A stretch of DNA of 64,000 nucleotides from Isoetes taiwanensis (Eukaryota > Streptophyta > Lycopodiopsida > Isoetales > Isoetaceae). A model generated the notes under the pieces. That model saw only the letters and a list, made by a program, of their open reading frames with translations. It made no database searches and was not told the DNA's origin. Each line of letters starts with the position of its first letter. Position 1 is the first letter of the stretch. Location of the stretch: NCBI GenBank assembly GCA_021234155.1, contig JAJEKV010000052.1, positions 10,061,284 through 10,125,283 of the forward strand. Direction: 5' to 3'. A program made the translations under genes and the position numbers. This document shows positions 52,433 to 61,923 of the stretch, in pieces.

Positions 52433-53695
52433 CTAAATCCAGTATTTCTTCAAGAGATAAGCATTGACAGGATGAGGAAGTTGGTGCAGCTGCATGTCTG
52501 TAAGAAAATAAGAATTAGCACCAGCATGGCCTTGAACAAAAAAGGGTCCTTCCCACAAGTGTGCGAATTTGGGGGGCATTTTTTCTTGAGCTCGATTCCA
52601 CTTAAGGACAAGTTCCCCTTTCTGAAACTGATTATGTATCCTATTGTTTCTCGAGAATGTGGCCGCTTCTTTCTTTTTTTGTACTGTAATTTGCTCAAGT
52701 GCTTGAGCCCTGCCTTCGTCTAATGCCTCCAACATCATCAATCTATCCTCCACTGCTTTTGTTGCCGGTAAAGACTGCTGACATATTAGCTTGAGGGCTG
52801 GAATTTCAATATGAAGTGGAAGAGTGGCTTCGAGTCCATAAACCAACTCAAATGGAGTATGACCTGTAGCTATTTTTTGGGTAGTTCTAAATGCCCAAAG
52901 AGCGTTGGGTAGTTGCAGATGCCAATCACGTTGGGATGCATTAACTGTTTTTTTGAGGATGCCTTTCAAAACCTTGTTGGATGACTCTGCCTGCCCATTT
53001 CCTTGGGGGTAATAAGACGAACTCTTGGTATGCCTGATTTCGAGTTGCCTGGTCAACACTTGCATAGTATCATTCATAAACTGGCTACCCCTATCAAATA
53101 GAAGCTTTTGAGGCACTCCAAACCTGCAACAAATGTGAGTAAATATGAAGGAAGCGGTACTTACAGCAGTCGCTTCTCTCAATGGTACAGCTTCCACCCA
53201 TTTGGTGAAGAGGTCTGTTGCAGCGAGAATGTAAGCATGCTGCCCAGATGAAGGTAGCTCTATCTTTCCTATAAAATCCAGTCCCCAACATTGAAACGGT
53301 CCAGGTGAAATGATCCCCGTCAGTGACTCTGGCTGTAAGATCCTTCTCCCATGCAATTGACATTTTTGACACCGCTTAGTGTGCTCATGGCAGTCTCTAA
53401 ACATGGTAGGCCAATAATATCCTGCGCGCAGTATTTTCTTTGCTGTGGTATCTGCTGAGAAGTGCCCTCCGCAGATCCCTTCGTGACAGTCCTGCATCAC
53501 CAGCTCCTGTTCTTCTTCATCTAGGCATCTGAGGTAAATCCCATTTCTGTCTTTCTTGCATAAGACATCGCCCAACATGGCAAATCCTAGACATTTTTCC
53601 TTGAATCTCCTAACTGCGCTCTTGGTCAAGCCTTCTGATAGTGTTTGATATTGCAAAAACTTCTGCAATGGTGTCATCCAGGTACTTTCTGCCAC
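52433..53695 (-). CDS. Element B integrase, intact
   Basis: 420 codons without a lesion. The zinc domain is HEGICGGHFSADTTAKK plus RCQKCQ. The DDE core has Asp in CWGLDFIGKIE, Asp in LLFDRGSQFMND and Glu in GNGQAESSNK. The C-terminal part has FQKGELVLKWNRAQEK and HLWEGPFFVQG and ends VNAYLLKKYWI without a chromodomain. Inserts the cDNA into the genome. The start used is an internal Met; the protein is released from a polyprotein that continues upstream as the degenerate RNase H. Confidence 0.93.
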   Translation of the reverse strand: MAESTWMTPLQKFLQYQTLSEGLTKSAVRRFKEKCLGFAMLGDVLCKKDRNGIYLRCLDEEEQELVMQDCHEGICGGHFSADTTAKKILRAGYYWPTMFRDCHEHTKRCQKCQLHGRRILQPESLTGIISPGPFQCWGLDFIGKIELPSSGQHAYILAATDLFTKWVEAVPLREATAVSTASFIFTHICCRFGVPQKLLFDRGSQFMNDTMQVLTRQLEIRHTKSSSYYPQGNGQAESSNKVLKGILKKTVNASQRDWHLQLPNALWAFRTTQKIATGHTPFELVYGLEATLPLHIEIPALKLICQQSLPATKAVEDRLMMLEALDEGRAQALEQITVQKKKEAATFSRNNRIHNQFQKGELVLKWNRAQEKMPPKFAHLWEGPFFVQGHAGANSYFLTDMQLHQLPHPVNAYLLKKYWI

Positions 53696-53703
53696 GATGA
53701 TAT

Positions 53704-54180
53704 TTAAATCTGTTTCATGGATATCCTCCTCTGCAGTGATGTTATGAGAAAAAAAAAAGCGTAAGGCAGGTATAGGCTAGGATTTCGCCTACCATCAAAG
53801 ATTTCCACTTGTAGGTCAAACCTTGATAGCTTGACTGCCCATCTGTAAAGCTTGTCCTTTTTCTCCCCTTTATTGAATAGGATTTTGATGGGATTGTGCT
53901 TCATATCCACAACAAAGACCAACCCTGCTGCATATTTTTCATACTTGGGGTACCTTTCTTCTGTGCTGGTCCATTGTTTTCCAGAGTAAGCTATTGCTCT
54001 CTTTCCTTGTGTTAAAGAAATACCTACAGCTCTACTGGTGACCGTTTCTTGCTCAATATTTGGGGACCCTAAGGCTGGTTCCCTACTAAGAACTGCAATA
54101 ACAATTTCAAAAGCTTCTTGACATTCGCGGGTCCAGGTGATGGAGACATATTTGCTCTTGCCTTTCTCTACGTGTCCTAC
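53704..54180 (-). pseudogene. Element B second RNase H, degenerate
   Basis: Reads AVGISLTQGKRAIAYSGKQW, TEERYPKYEKYAAGLVFVVD, then LYRWAVKLSRFDLQVEIFDG. This is the fold of the Ty3 RNase H, but the first catalytic Asp motif is replaced (VTSRAVG) and the third Asp is also absent. The loss is shared with element A, so it is a trait of the lineage. The piece up to 53922 also has frame breaks. Confidence 0.75.
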
Positions 54181-54957
54181 TCATGTGAGCCTTGATATAG
54201 GATTGATAATGTGAGCAAAATTAGGAACATGCAGCCTGAGGAAGCTCATCATACCTATCAAGCGCTTCACTTCCTTCAAATTGCTTGGTGGTGGAAGCCC
54301 TTGGATAGCTGCTACTTTGTCGTCCGCCACTTGAATCCCTGCAGCTGAAACTTCATGGCCAAGCAACAGTCCCTTTTGGGTCCAAAAAATACACTTTTTA
54401 GGGTTAAGACACACGTTGAAATCCCTGCACAAAAGGCACAGTTGCCTGATCATATAGAGATGATCTTCTCTTGTGGTAGCTAGGCACAAATCGTCAAGAA
54501 ATATTCTGAAGTTTTTGGTAGGCATAGATCTGAATACTGTGTCCATTGTCCTTTGGAATGTTGAAGGTGCATTCATAAGCCCAAAGGGCATCCTTTTCAT
54601 GGCAAAGATCCCCCATGGTATAATAAATGATGTCTTTGGTTGGTCATCCATTTTCACACAGATTTGATTAAAGCCCGAAAACCCATCCAAAAAAGAATAA
54701 TACTGATTACCTGCTACAGCGTGCAAGACTTCTTCGAGAAATGGTAACGGATAGAAATCCTTAAGAGTTGCCTTGTTAAGCTCTTGGTAATCCTCACAAA
54801 TTCGTAGGCTCCCATTTTTCTTGCAGACCGGTACAATGCATGAAACCCAAGTGGGATTGATTACCTCCACAATAAGACCAGATTCCAACATCTTTTTTAT
54901 TTCGGCTTGTATCAAGGGCAATAGGGCTGGATTTATCCTCCTCAACTTCTGCACCAC
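54181..54957 (-). CDS. Element B reverse transcriptase
   Basis: 258 open codons. Motifs in order: LRRINPALLPLIQAEIKKML, SLRICEDYQELNKA, SFLDGFSGFNQI (here the second Asp of FLDDFSGF is Gly), FAMKRMPFGLMNAPSTFQ and the catalytic FRIFLDDLCLATT. The connection follows (CLNPKKCIFWTQKG, LLLGHEVSAAGIQVADDK). Domain length is normal. It follows the RNase H/linker with a one-frame shift near 54950. Confidence 0.92.
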   Translation of the reverse strand: MVQKLRRINPALLPLIQAEIKKMLESGLIVEVINPTWVSCIVPVCKKNGSLRICEDYQELNKATLKDFYPLPFLEEVLHAVAGNQYYSFLDGFSGFNQICVKMDDQPKTSFIIPWGIFAMKRMPFGLMNAPSTFQRTMDTVFRSMPTKNFRIFLDDLCLATTREDHLYMIRQLCLLCRDFNVCLNPKKCIFWTQKGLLLGHEVSAAGIQVADDKVAAIQGLPPPSNLKEVKRLIGMMSFLRLHVPNFAHIINPISRLT

Positions 54958-55706
54958 TGCGTTACCCCGGGTTTTAGTTTAATTTTGAACTCACAAACAT
55001 GAGTTAGTATTCCCTTCAACTCGTCATAATCCCAGGTGAATATATCTGACATCTCTTGGAGTGTCTTTTGTAGGATTTGTAAGTCTCCTGGTTCGATGTT
55101 CATTCCTACTGCCATCTGTCTTTCCTTCCCATTTTTTGTCACCAGAACTTGCTGCACACTTGTGTCTTTGCCAGTGTCTATCACCAAAACGGGATGCATA
55201 TGTTTTAGAGCATCTTCTGGGAGATCTTCCTCTGATATGGACTGTTCTTTCAGGTAATCCAATAAGGTCTCTCTACACACCAAATCAGCCTCCATATTGT
55301 CTCCTCTAGGGATGTGCTGTATGCTCCACTGTCCAAAGTATTTCAATTTCTCCAATGCTAGATTTTTGTATCTGCACATATCCTCATGCTTGGCCTAAAA
55401 TTCGCCGGTCAATTGCTTACAGACTAACATGGAGTCTCCAAAAATATGTAGCTGTTTAAATCCCAAATCCATTGCTTGATTAAGACCCATGAGGAGAGCC
55501 TCATACTCTGCCACATTTGAAGTTTTTCCTGACCGAGCAACTATTCTTTTACATGAGTCCTTAAGAACTGCCCCCGCAGCTGCCACTTGAGCCCTTTTTG
55601 AAATCCCACCATCAAACCATAAACTGGCAGTTTTGTTATGTTGAGATAATGGCCTCCTGAGCACTGTTTCCGAGACGACAGTTTTGTTTTCATCATCAAC
55701 CCACAA
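54942..55706 (-). pseudogene. Element B upstream RNase H and linker
   Basis: RNase H of archaeal/plant type, before RT: ASLWFDGGISKRAQV (Asp), TSNVAEYEALLMGLN (Glu), LHIFGDSMLVCKQL (Asp), then after a stop (55395) IQHIPRGDNMEADLVCRETL (final Asp). All four catalytic acidic residues are readable. The linker to RT runs ILQKTLQEMSDIFTWDYDEL. It digests RNA in RNA-DNA hybrids during cDNA synthesis. Apart from the TAG-type break near 55390 it is well preserved. Confidence 0.87.
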
Positions 55707-56386
55707 TGTCCTGTATTGTCTTCATGCTCAGTTGTTAAGGTTGCGTCAGAACTGTCTATCTCCCAAAGTCCCATGCCCTTAGACTGCAACAAGTCTTCTG
55801 CCTCCATGAACATGAGCTCCTCTCCACATGGCGGGCCAATTCCTGCCCCTTCTCTATTGTATAATACTGTCCTATTTGTGCCGTCTGTAATGGTACAAGT
55901 CCCCTGAGACCAAACTGGTCTAGCATCAACTGTACGCATCCATTTCCGTCCCAAAATCAGGTCATACAAATTACTGCAGTTGTCTGAGCCAAAGGACACC
56001 ACCACGAAGTCTGTGATGGCAAGTACTCCTCCCACATCAATATTTACATTGGTGATCATCCCTATGGGCTTAACTTTGTGGTTTACAAAAGACTTCAACA
56101 TGAGTGTGGTAGAAGCATCAATCTGCATCTTAAGTTTATGCATGATATGTAAGGGCATAACATTCAACCCTGAACCCCCGTCTAAGAATACATTTTTCAG
56201 AGTAACATTATTGAGCACGGCTTCACACATGAAAATACCTGGGTCAACATTTGCTTTGGGTAATACGAGATTCATGGCACAGTATTCTTGATCTTCCTCC
56301 ATGAGCTTGAAGAGTTGTTCCCTGTATTTTGGGGCTGCTTTGAGTAAGGTCACCAGGTCTATGTTGACCCTCGCATTCTTTAACAA
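55707..56386 (-). CDS. Element B protease
   Basis: Retropepsin-like domain with active-site motif VFLDGGSGLNVMPL, then VVSFGSDNCSNLYDLILGRKW. DGG replaces D[T/S]G exactly as in element A. Reading continues from MLKNARVNIDLVTLLKAAPK. It should cut the Gag-Pol polyprotein; catalytic competence with Gly in place of Thr/Ser is uncertain. The frame runs on past 55707 to about 55541 but is out of phase with the RNase H. Confidence 0.8.
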
Positions 56387-56523
56387 CTGTGCTATTTCAC
56401 AATTGTCTGATTGTTGTTTCTGCTCTGCTTTGTGAGTTGGAGCAGTAACTCTTGGAGAGTCTTTTACCTGCTGTACCCTGGTCTGAACTGCAAGGACCTG
56501 CTCCCCTTCTTCATGGACTTCTA

Positions 56524-57640
56524 CTAGGCAGAAGGTGTGCTGGCTTCCTCCTTTTTAGCATTCTTATCTCGATCTTGCTTAGAGAGGTACTTTTTTACCA
56601 AGCACCTATCATCTAAATGCCCAACTTCTTTACAAAATGAACAGATTGGGCACTCTCGCCCAAAGTGCCCTCTTTTCCCACATTTTTGACATGGTTTTGA
56701 AAAACATCTAGCCTCCAAATGTCCCATCCTATTGCAGTAAGTACATACTAACCCGGAGTTTGAGGGAGAAGTCTGCTGCTGGCTTTTGACTGCTTCTGCT
56801 AACTGTTTGGAGACCTCCATTAGGCTTTGCATGCTCAGTTCCAACTTACTTGTCGCCTTAGCAACCTCAGCCTTAATTTCTTCTTCCAACTTTGTCTTCT
56901 TATCTTTAGCGAACGTTGCTAGACACGGTTCTACTTCTTGATCCCACTCATGATGGTTGTAATCAGCTGCATACCCTGGTCCTTCTTCCTCAGGTAAAGA
57001 ATGCTGCAGTTTTGATAGTTCTATGGCTTTAGAGAAAGCTTTATAGACTGAATCCAATAACCCCAAACTTTGCAGCTTGAACATTTTCCTGTATAACCTG
57101 AAATGTGGTTTTAAACCCGCCACAAAAAAACACACCATATGATCCGTAGGTGTTTCCACTTTCTGTTCCTGACGTCTCATGAGATAAGAATTAAATCTCT
57201 CCACAAAAAGGTGTATGCTCTCGCCTCTCCTAATGGTCATGGTGCAAATCTCTTGTACCAAACCATTCTTGGTGCTCACAGTTCCAAATCTTTCCAAGAA
57301 ATTATGCACCAATACCTCCCATGGTTATTTGGCAGCTCTGTTGATAAAGAAACCATCCCTTGGCATCTCCTTTCATTGCAAGGCCAAAAACTGAAATCTT
57401 GTCACCTTTCTTCTTGCCAAAGTCTGCATAATATTCCTCAAAGTGACTCGAAAATTCAGTGGGATTTTTAGATCCATCGAACGTAGGTACTGGAGTAGGC
57501 AGATTCACCTCGATTTGATAGGGAGGAGGCAGAGGAGGAGGTGCTGCCACTGCATTGCTACCTTCTCCTGCATCTATTTCTCGTGCATCAGCTTCACCTG
57601 TATGTTTCCCTTTTGGCGGCATGTTCATGTCCTTAGACAA
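56524..57640 (-). pseudogene. Element B gag with three zinc knuckles
   Basis: Starts with MNMPPKGKHTGEADA, then a Pro-rich part (PPPLPPPYQIEVNLPTPVP) and the capsid-like FEEYYADFGKKKGDKISVF. After a frameshift near 57305 it continues NFLERFGTVSTKNG, HLFVERFNSYLMRR and a coiled-coil-like helix (KTKLEEEIKAEVAKATSKLE). Three adjacent knuckles follow: CTYCNRMGHLEARC, CQKCGKRGHFGREC, CSFCKEVGHLDDRC. Most Ty3/gypsy gags have one. Ends at a stop at 56524. Confidence 0.9.
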
Positions 57641-57656
57641 TGCTTAGATCCAAGGT

Positions 57657-57674
57657 ATCTCGGTAGGACCTCCA
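57657..57674 (-). other. Element B primer-binding site, tRNA-Gln type
   Basis: On the element strand, TGGAGGTCCTACCGAGAT starts five bases after the 5' LTR. From memory of plant tRNA-Gln, at least the first 13 bases are a perfect complement of its 3' end. One base differs from element A's site. Confidence 0.72.
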
Positions 57675-57679
57675 AAGAA

Positions 57680-59272
57680 TGTTGCCCCAATTTCTGGCTC
57701 TTTTGAGGCAACTATTCTGCTTTGGTATAGAACCTCCAGAACTAGTCTTAAGGGCCTAGTTCTACCCTTCAAAACAGAGATTCAAAACGAAGGCAAACTT
57801 CCTTCTCTCTATTTCAAGAGAAAGAATTGCAAACGTGATCTATTGTTTCAACCCTTAACCTCCTATTGCAAGGCAAGGAATGATTTACAAAAGGATGGTT
57901 TTGCATTCAGATAGGGAAGACTCTTTTGTAGGGCACACAAAAGATCCAAGTTCTCTCCCTCTTTTTCAAAGAAGAGAAATGGATCTGGAAGAACAATGCT
58001 CACCACCTTCTATTTGCTAGCAAAAGAAAATGATCTAGAAGGAAAATCTTTCTATTCCAATATGGGTGATATTTTGCAGAGTGCACAAAGATCCAGGTTG
58101 TTAAGGGCCTAGTTCTACCCTTCAAAACAGAGATTCAAAACGAAGGCAAACTTCCTTCTCTCTATTAAGAATTGCAAACGTGATCTGTTGTTTCAACCCT
58201 TAACCTTCTTTTGCAAGGTAAGGAACGATTTAGGAAAGGATAGCTTTACATAGGGAAGATTCTTTTGTAGGGCACCTCTTTTTCAAAGAAGAGAAATGGA
58301 TCTGGGAGAACAATGCTCTCCACCTTCTATTTGCTGGCAAAAGAAAATGATATAGAGAGAGAGTCTTTCTATTCAAATATGGGAGATATTTTGCAAATGT
58401 ACAAAAGATCCAAGTTCTCTCCCTCTTTTTCAAAGAAGAGAAATGGGTCTGGAAGGACAATATCTCAATCCAAGGCAGAACTCCTTTGCAACGGTATAAG
58501 GAAAAAAAGGTGCAGTAATATGTGAAGAACAAGGAAATAGAAAAGCAATTGGGACGAAATTATACTTCTTGTATTCCTGAAAAGGGACTAAGAAATCGAA
58601 ATAGCTTCCTTGAATGAATCCGAAAATGGTTTTAGATCAGCAAGAACATATCAAATGCATACGATTTTAACATTGCTTGAATAGAATAGAGAAAATAACA
58701 GTTCAATAACCCGGTTTTTGAAGAAGTTTTTGATGGAAACGAAGCTTTTGTGAAATCCATTCCCCCCATGAATCGAAGTTCCCCGTTCTTAGCTTCTTGA
58801 AAATACTTGCGACAAAACCATACCGACAACTCATAATTACGGTACCACTTCCCTCCACTTAATGTAGCAAGCAATAAATTCTAAGCTCCACCCACCGGTT
58901 CACGATCTGATTAACCCTAACTGTCTTCTTCGTATTTTCCTTTTTTTTTTTTTTTTTCCAAATAGTCTTCAACATTTTAACAAACCTAGATTTCAGAATA
59001 GAAATAGCAAACCACTAGAAGCCTAGGTTAACATGCATTTTTTTCTTTTCCATTTGGAATCCTGCATTTATACTGCGTTGTAGTAACTCCCCCACAACCA
59101 TGAGTATGCTTTGGGCAATTTCATGAGGTGATCCAACTCACCAGGCCTTCAAAATATTCAGATGAGCACTCCAAACATCTCCAAATCTTTAGCTCCAAAT
59201 AATCCTAGAAAAAAAGCTACATGCCCAAAAAATGTCAGTACGGTGGACTTTGTTGCCTGAATCCAGGCAACA
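57680..59272 (-). repeat. Element B 5' LTR (1,593 bp)
   Basis: On the element strand it starts at 59272 with the hairpin TGTTGCCTG/CAGGCAACA (59251-59272, 4-nt loop) and ends GGGGCAACA at 57680. A TATAAAT (59066-59072) lies about 200 nt in. It carries the ~351-bp tandem duplication and one T17 run where the other LTR has its insertion. Confidence 0.93.
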
Positions 59273-59277
59273 GCAGT

Positions 59278-59895
59278 GAAGGATTGGCCGATTCCAACCA
59301 ATGTGTCTGAGGTTCACAGCTTTTTGTGGTTGGCCGGTTATTACCGTAAGTTTGTCAAAGACTTTGCCAATCTCGCCGCGCCCTTAACGGACCTAACCAA
59401 GCATGAAAAGATTGGGGATTGGATGGCACACTGGAAAGACAAAGTTCAAGCCGGATTCCAGTCATTGAAGGATGCTTTGACAATGGCCCCAGTTCTCACC
59501 TTGCCAGATCCTCAGAAGGATAAGTGGGTCGATCGCCACGGATGCTAGTAAGATAGCTACCGGTAATGCAAGAAAGTCGGGTCATCGAGTATGATTCTAG
59601 AAAAATGAATGATACAGAACAACAATACCCCACGCATGATCAGGAGTTGCTTGCGGTTGTGCGTGCCTTGCGTATTTGGAGGGATTATTTACTTGGGAGG
59701 CGATTTCAGTTGGATACTGATCAGCAAAGCCTCCAATACATTTTCATGCAACCTCACCTCAACTTGAGACAAAGACGATGGATGGAATTTCTTGAGGAAT
59801 ATGAGTTTGAGGTCATCTATAAGCCGGGCAAGCATAATGTTGTTGCTGACGCGCTTTCCAGACATCCATTGGTCACTCGAACGCATCAATTGTAA
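59278..59895 (+). pseudogene. Element C RT 3' part and RNase H
   Basis: Continues the split [27 protein letters not shown] and [14 protein letters not shown]. The RNase H follows with frame breaks near 59540: [12 protein letters not shown] (Asp), THDQELLAVVRALRIWRDYL (Glu), FQLDTDQQSLQYI (Asp), KHNVVADALSRH (Asp). All four acidic residues are present, so this element, unlike A and B, uses the standard RNase H after RT. Confidence 0.92.
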
Positions 59896-61447
59896 TGCTA
59901 TATCCATGCTCTCTAGTGAGTTTGGGAAGCAGATACAACAAACTCTTCCCATGGACCCAGAATTCCAGGAAATATGGCAGAGTGTATCCAAGGAGGCCAG
60001 AACAGACAAGGAAAGGGAGGCCTTTTGCCATTACAAGAAGGAAGCTGGACTCCTTTATTATATTGTAAGTTATATGTTCCCGAGACATCCGGGGTTCGTA
60101 AGCTCATTCTTTATGATACACATAGCAGTCCCATAGTGGGGCATGCAGGATTTATGAAGACATATTTCAAGATCCGCTCCACTATTTTTGGCTAGGCATG
60201 AAGAAGCACATTGCTAGATACATTAAGCAATGTCAGATCTATCAGCAAACGAAGGCTGAGCAAATGCATATTCAAGGGAACTGCAACTCCTAGATGTTCC
60301 CAATACAAAATGGGAAGTTATTACCATGGATTTTATCGTGGGGCTTCCGCGCACCTTAAGGGGTTTTGATGCCTTAATGGTGGTGGTCGACAAACTTTCT
60401 AAGATGGCACACTTTCTGCCATGTCGTACCACGGACACTGCATTGGACACCACCTTGTTATTTACCAAGGAGGTATTTCGTCTTCATGGGATGCCCCGTA
60501 CCATTATATCGGACCGGGATCCTAAGTTTGTTAGTGCATTCTGGAAAGATTTCTTCAGCACTATTCAAACTAAGCTTGCCATGAGCACAACTTATCATCC
60601 CCAAACAGATGGTCAAACAGAGCGTACCAATCGCATAATTGAAGATATGCTACGTAACTACGTCTGGAATAAGCAATCTCAATGGGCAGATTATATATTT
60701 GGTAGAGTTTGCCTATAACAGCACTAAACAAGAGTCCTCAAGGATGTCTCCTTTTATGATAAATTATGGCTATCAATGCCTCACTCCGGACACGTGGCAT
60801 AATCCAGTTTCCAAGGTAGGTGGAAGTTTCTCAGTAGCTGCTTACAGATATGCAGGCGCTTGTGGAAGAAGTTAGAGCATACTTGCTAGCTGCGAGAGGT
60901 CGACAAAAGTCTTGCCGATCGACATCGGATGCTGCGAGAATTTCAGGTCGGTGATTCGGTTTGGCTAAAGATCAAGGTGAAGCAAGCCAAACTTAAAATT
61001 GGCAATTGTAAAAAGCTTGCACCTAGATGCACGGGTCCTTTTCAGATAACCGAAAGGATAGGTTCTCAGGCCTACCGATTGGAGCTACCTGCACATTTAA
61101 AGATCCATAAAGTTTTCCACGTAAGTCTTCTCAAGAAGCATAATCCTGATCTAGAAGAGGTTCTTGACACACTAACACTTCTGGAGATGACCGAGGATCA
61201 GTTGGAGATTGTGTCTGAAGCTCTCCTTGATCGCGCATATAACCAAACCCGTCGAACTCAAATTTTGCAATACTTGGTTAAGTGGAAACACTTACCCACA
61301 GAAGACGCAACATGGGTTCTTAAAGCGGATTTGGACAAGACTTACCCAGACTTTATGAAAGAATGTCGGGGTCAAACCATTCGAGATGCGATCAACTCCA
61401 ACCCTAACGGTAAGCATTGTGTTATGCGTCCGACAGGGGTCATATGA
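59896..61447 (+). pseudogene. Element C integrase with chromodomain
   Basis: N-terminal zinc domain: HSSPIVGHAGFMKTYFKI, then YIKQCQIYQQTK, where the second Cys of the C-x-x-C pair is Tyr. Core: ITMDFIVGLPRTLRG (Asp), TIISDRDPKFVSAFW (Asp), QTDGQTERTNRIIED (Glu). C-terminus (60929-61447): VGDSVWLKIKVKQAK, GPFQITERIGSQAYRLELP, HKVFHVSLLKKHNPD. The chromodomain is at about 61240-61370: RRTQILQYLVKWKHLPTEDATW. Chromodomains of this kind steer integration to marked histone H3 tails. Stops at about 60196 and frame changes near 60060, 60715 and 60870 break the ORF. Confidence 0.93.
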
Positions 61448-61908
61448 GAGAGATCCGACATGGATTATTCTCGGGGTTGGGTTACATGCATCTTAGGTGG
61501 GGGAACTGGACATATAGGCATTCATGATAGGATGCATTCGTCCGCAGCTATAATGGGAATATGGCCATTCCTTACTCTGCGATGACATGCAAGCCTTAGG
61601 CATGATAGGATTCTTGCATTCATATAAGGAGGTGGTCCCTTCAACCACACTACTTGAATTAATTTTGTAAAGACTGATGTACTTTACTTCTACAGGCCAG
61701 TAGGGCGTACTGATAGACTGCAGAAGAAGCTAGGCCTCAGCCTGGAGGCCAACTCTTGTCTTTGAGTATTACTGTTCTTACCACTTCTGTTTGTTAAAGG
61801 ACTTCTGTCCTATCATCTGGATATGTAATCTTCTGTTGACTTTAATAAGTAAGAGTTGTCTTTTCTATATTTAATCTCCACTAACTCTAATGCTGAGGAC
61901 AACATTAA
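61448..61908 (+). other. Element C 3' untranslated region
   Basis: About 460 bp between integrase and the polypurine tract with no coding frame seen. Confidence 0.6.
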
Positions 61909-61923
61909 TCCAAGGGGGGAGAA
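61909..61923 (+). other. Element C polypurine tract
   Basis: ccaaggggggagaa lies directly against the TGTGACG start of the 3' LTR, the expected plus-strand primer. Confidence 0.9.

Larger units (their letters stand above)
48506..59272 (-). mobile_element. Element B: Ty3/gypsy (Tat-like), inserted into element C RT
   Basis: 10.8 kb in minus orientation, bounded by TGTTGCC...GGCAACA LTRs and flanked by a perfect 5-bp duplication, gcagt (48501-48505 and 59273-59277). Order on its own strand: 5' LTR (57680-59272), PBS, gag, protease, complete RNase H, RT, degenerate RNase H, integrase, 3' LTR (48506-52384, itself interrupted). It is the same lineage as element A but the two are well diverged. 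It is the best-preserved element here: integrase and RT are each open and retain all catalytic residues. Confidence 0.95.
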
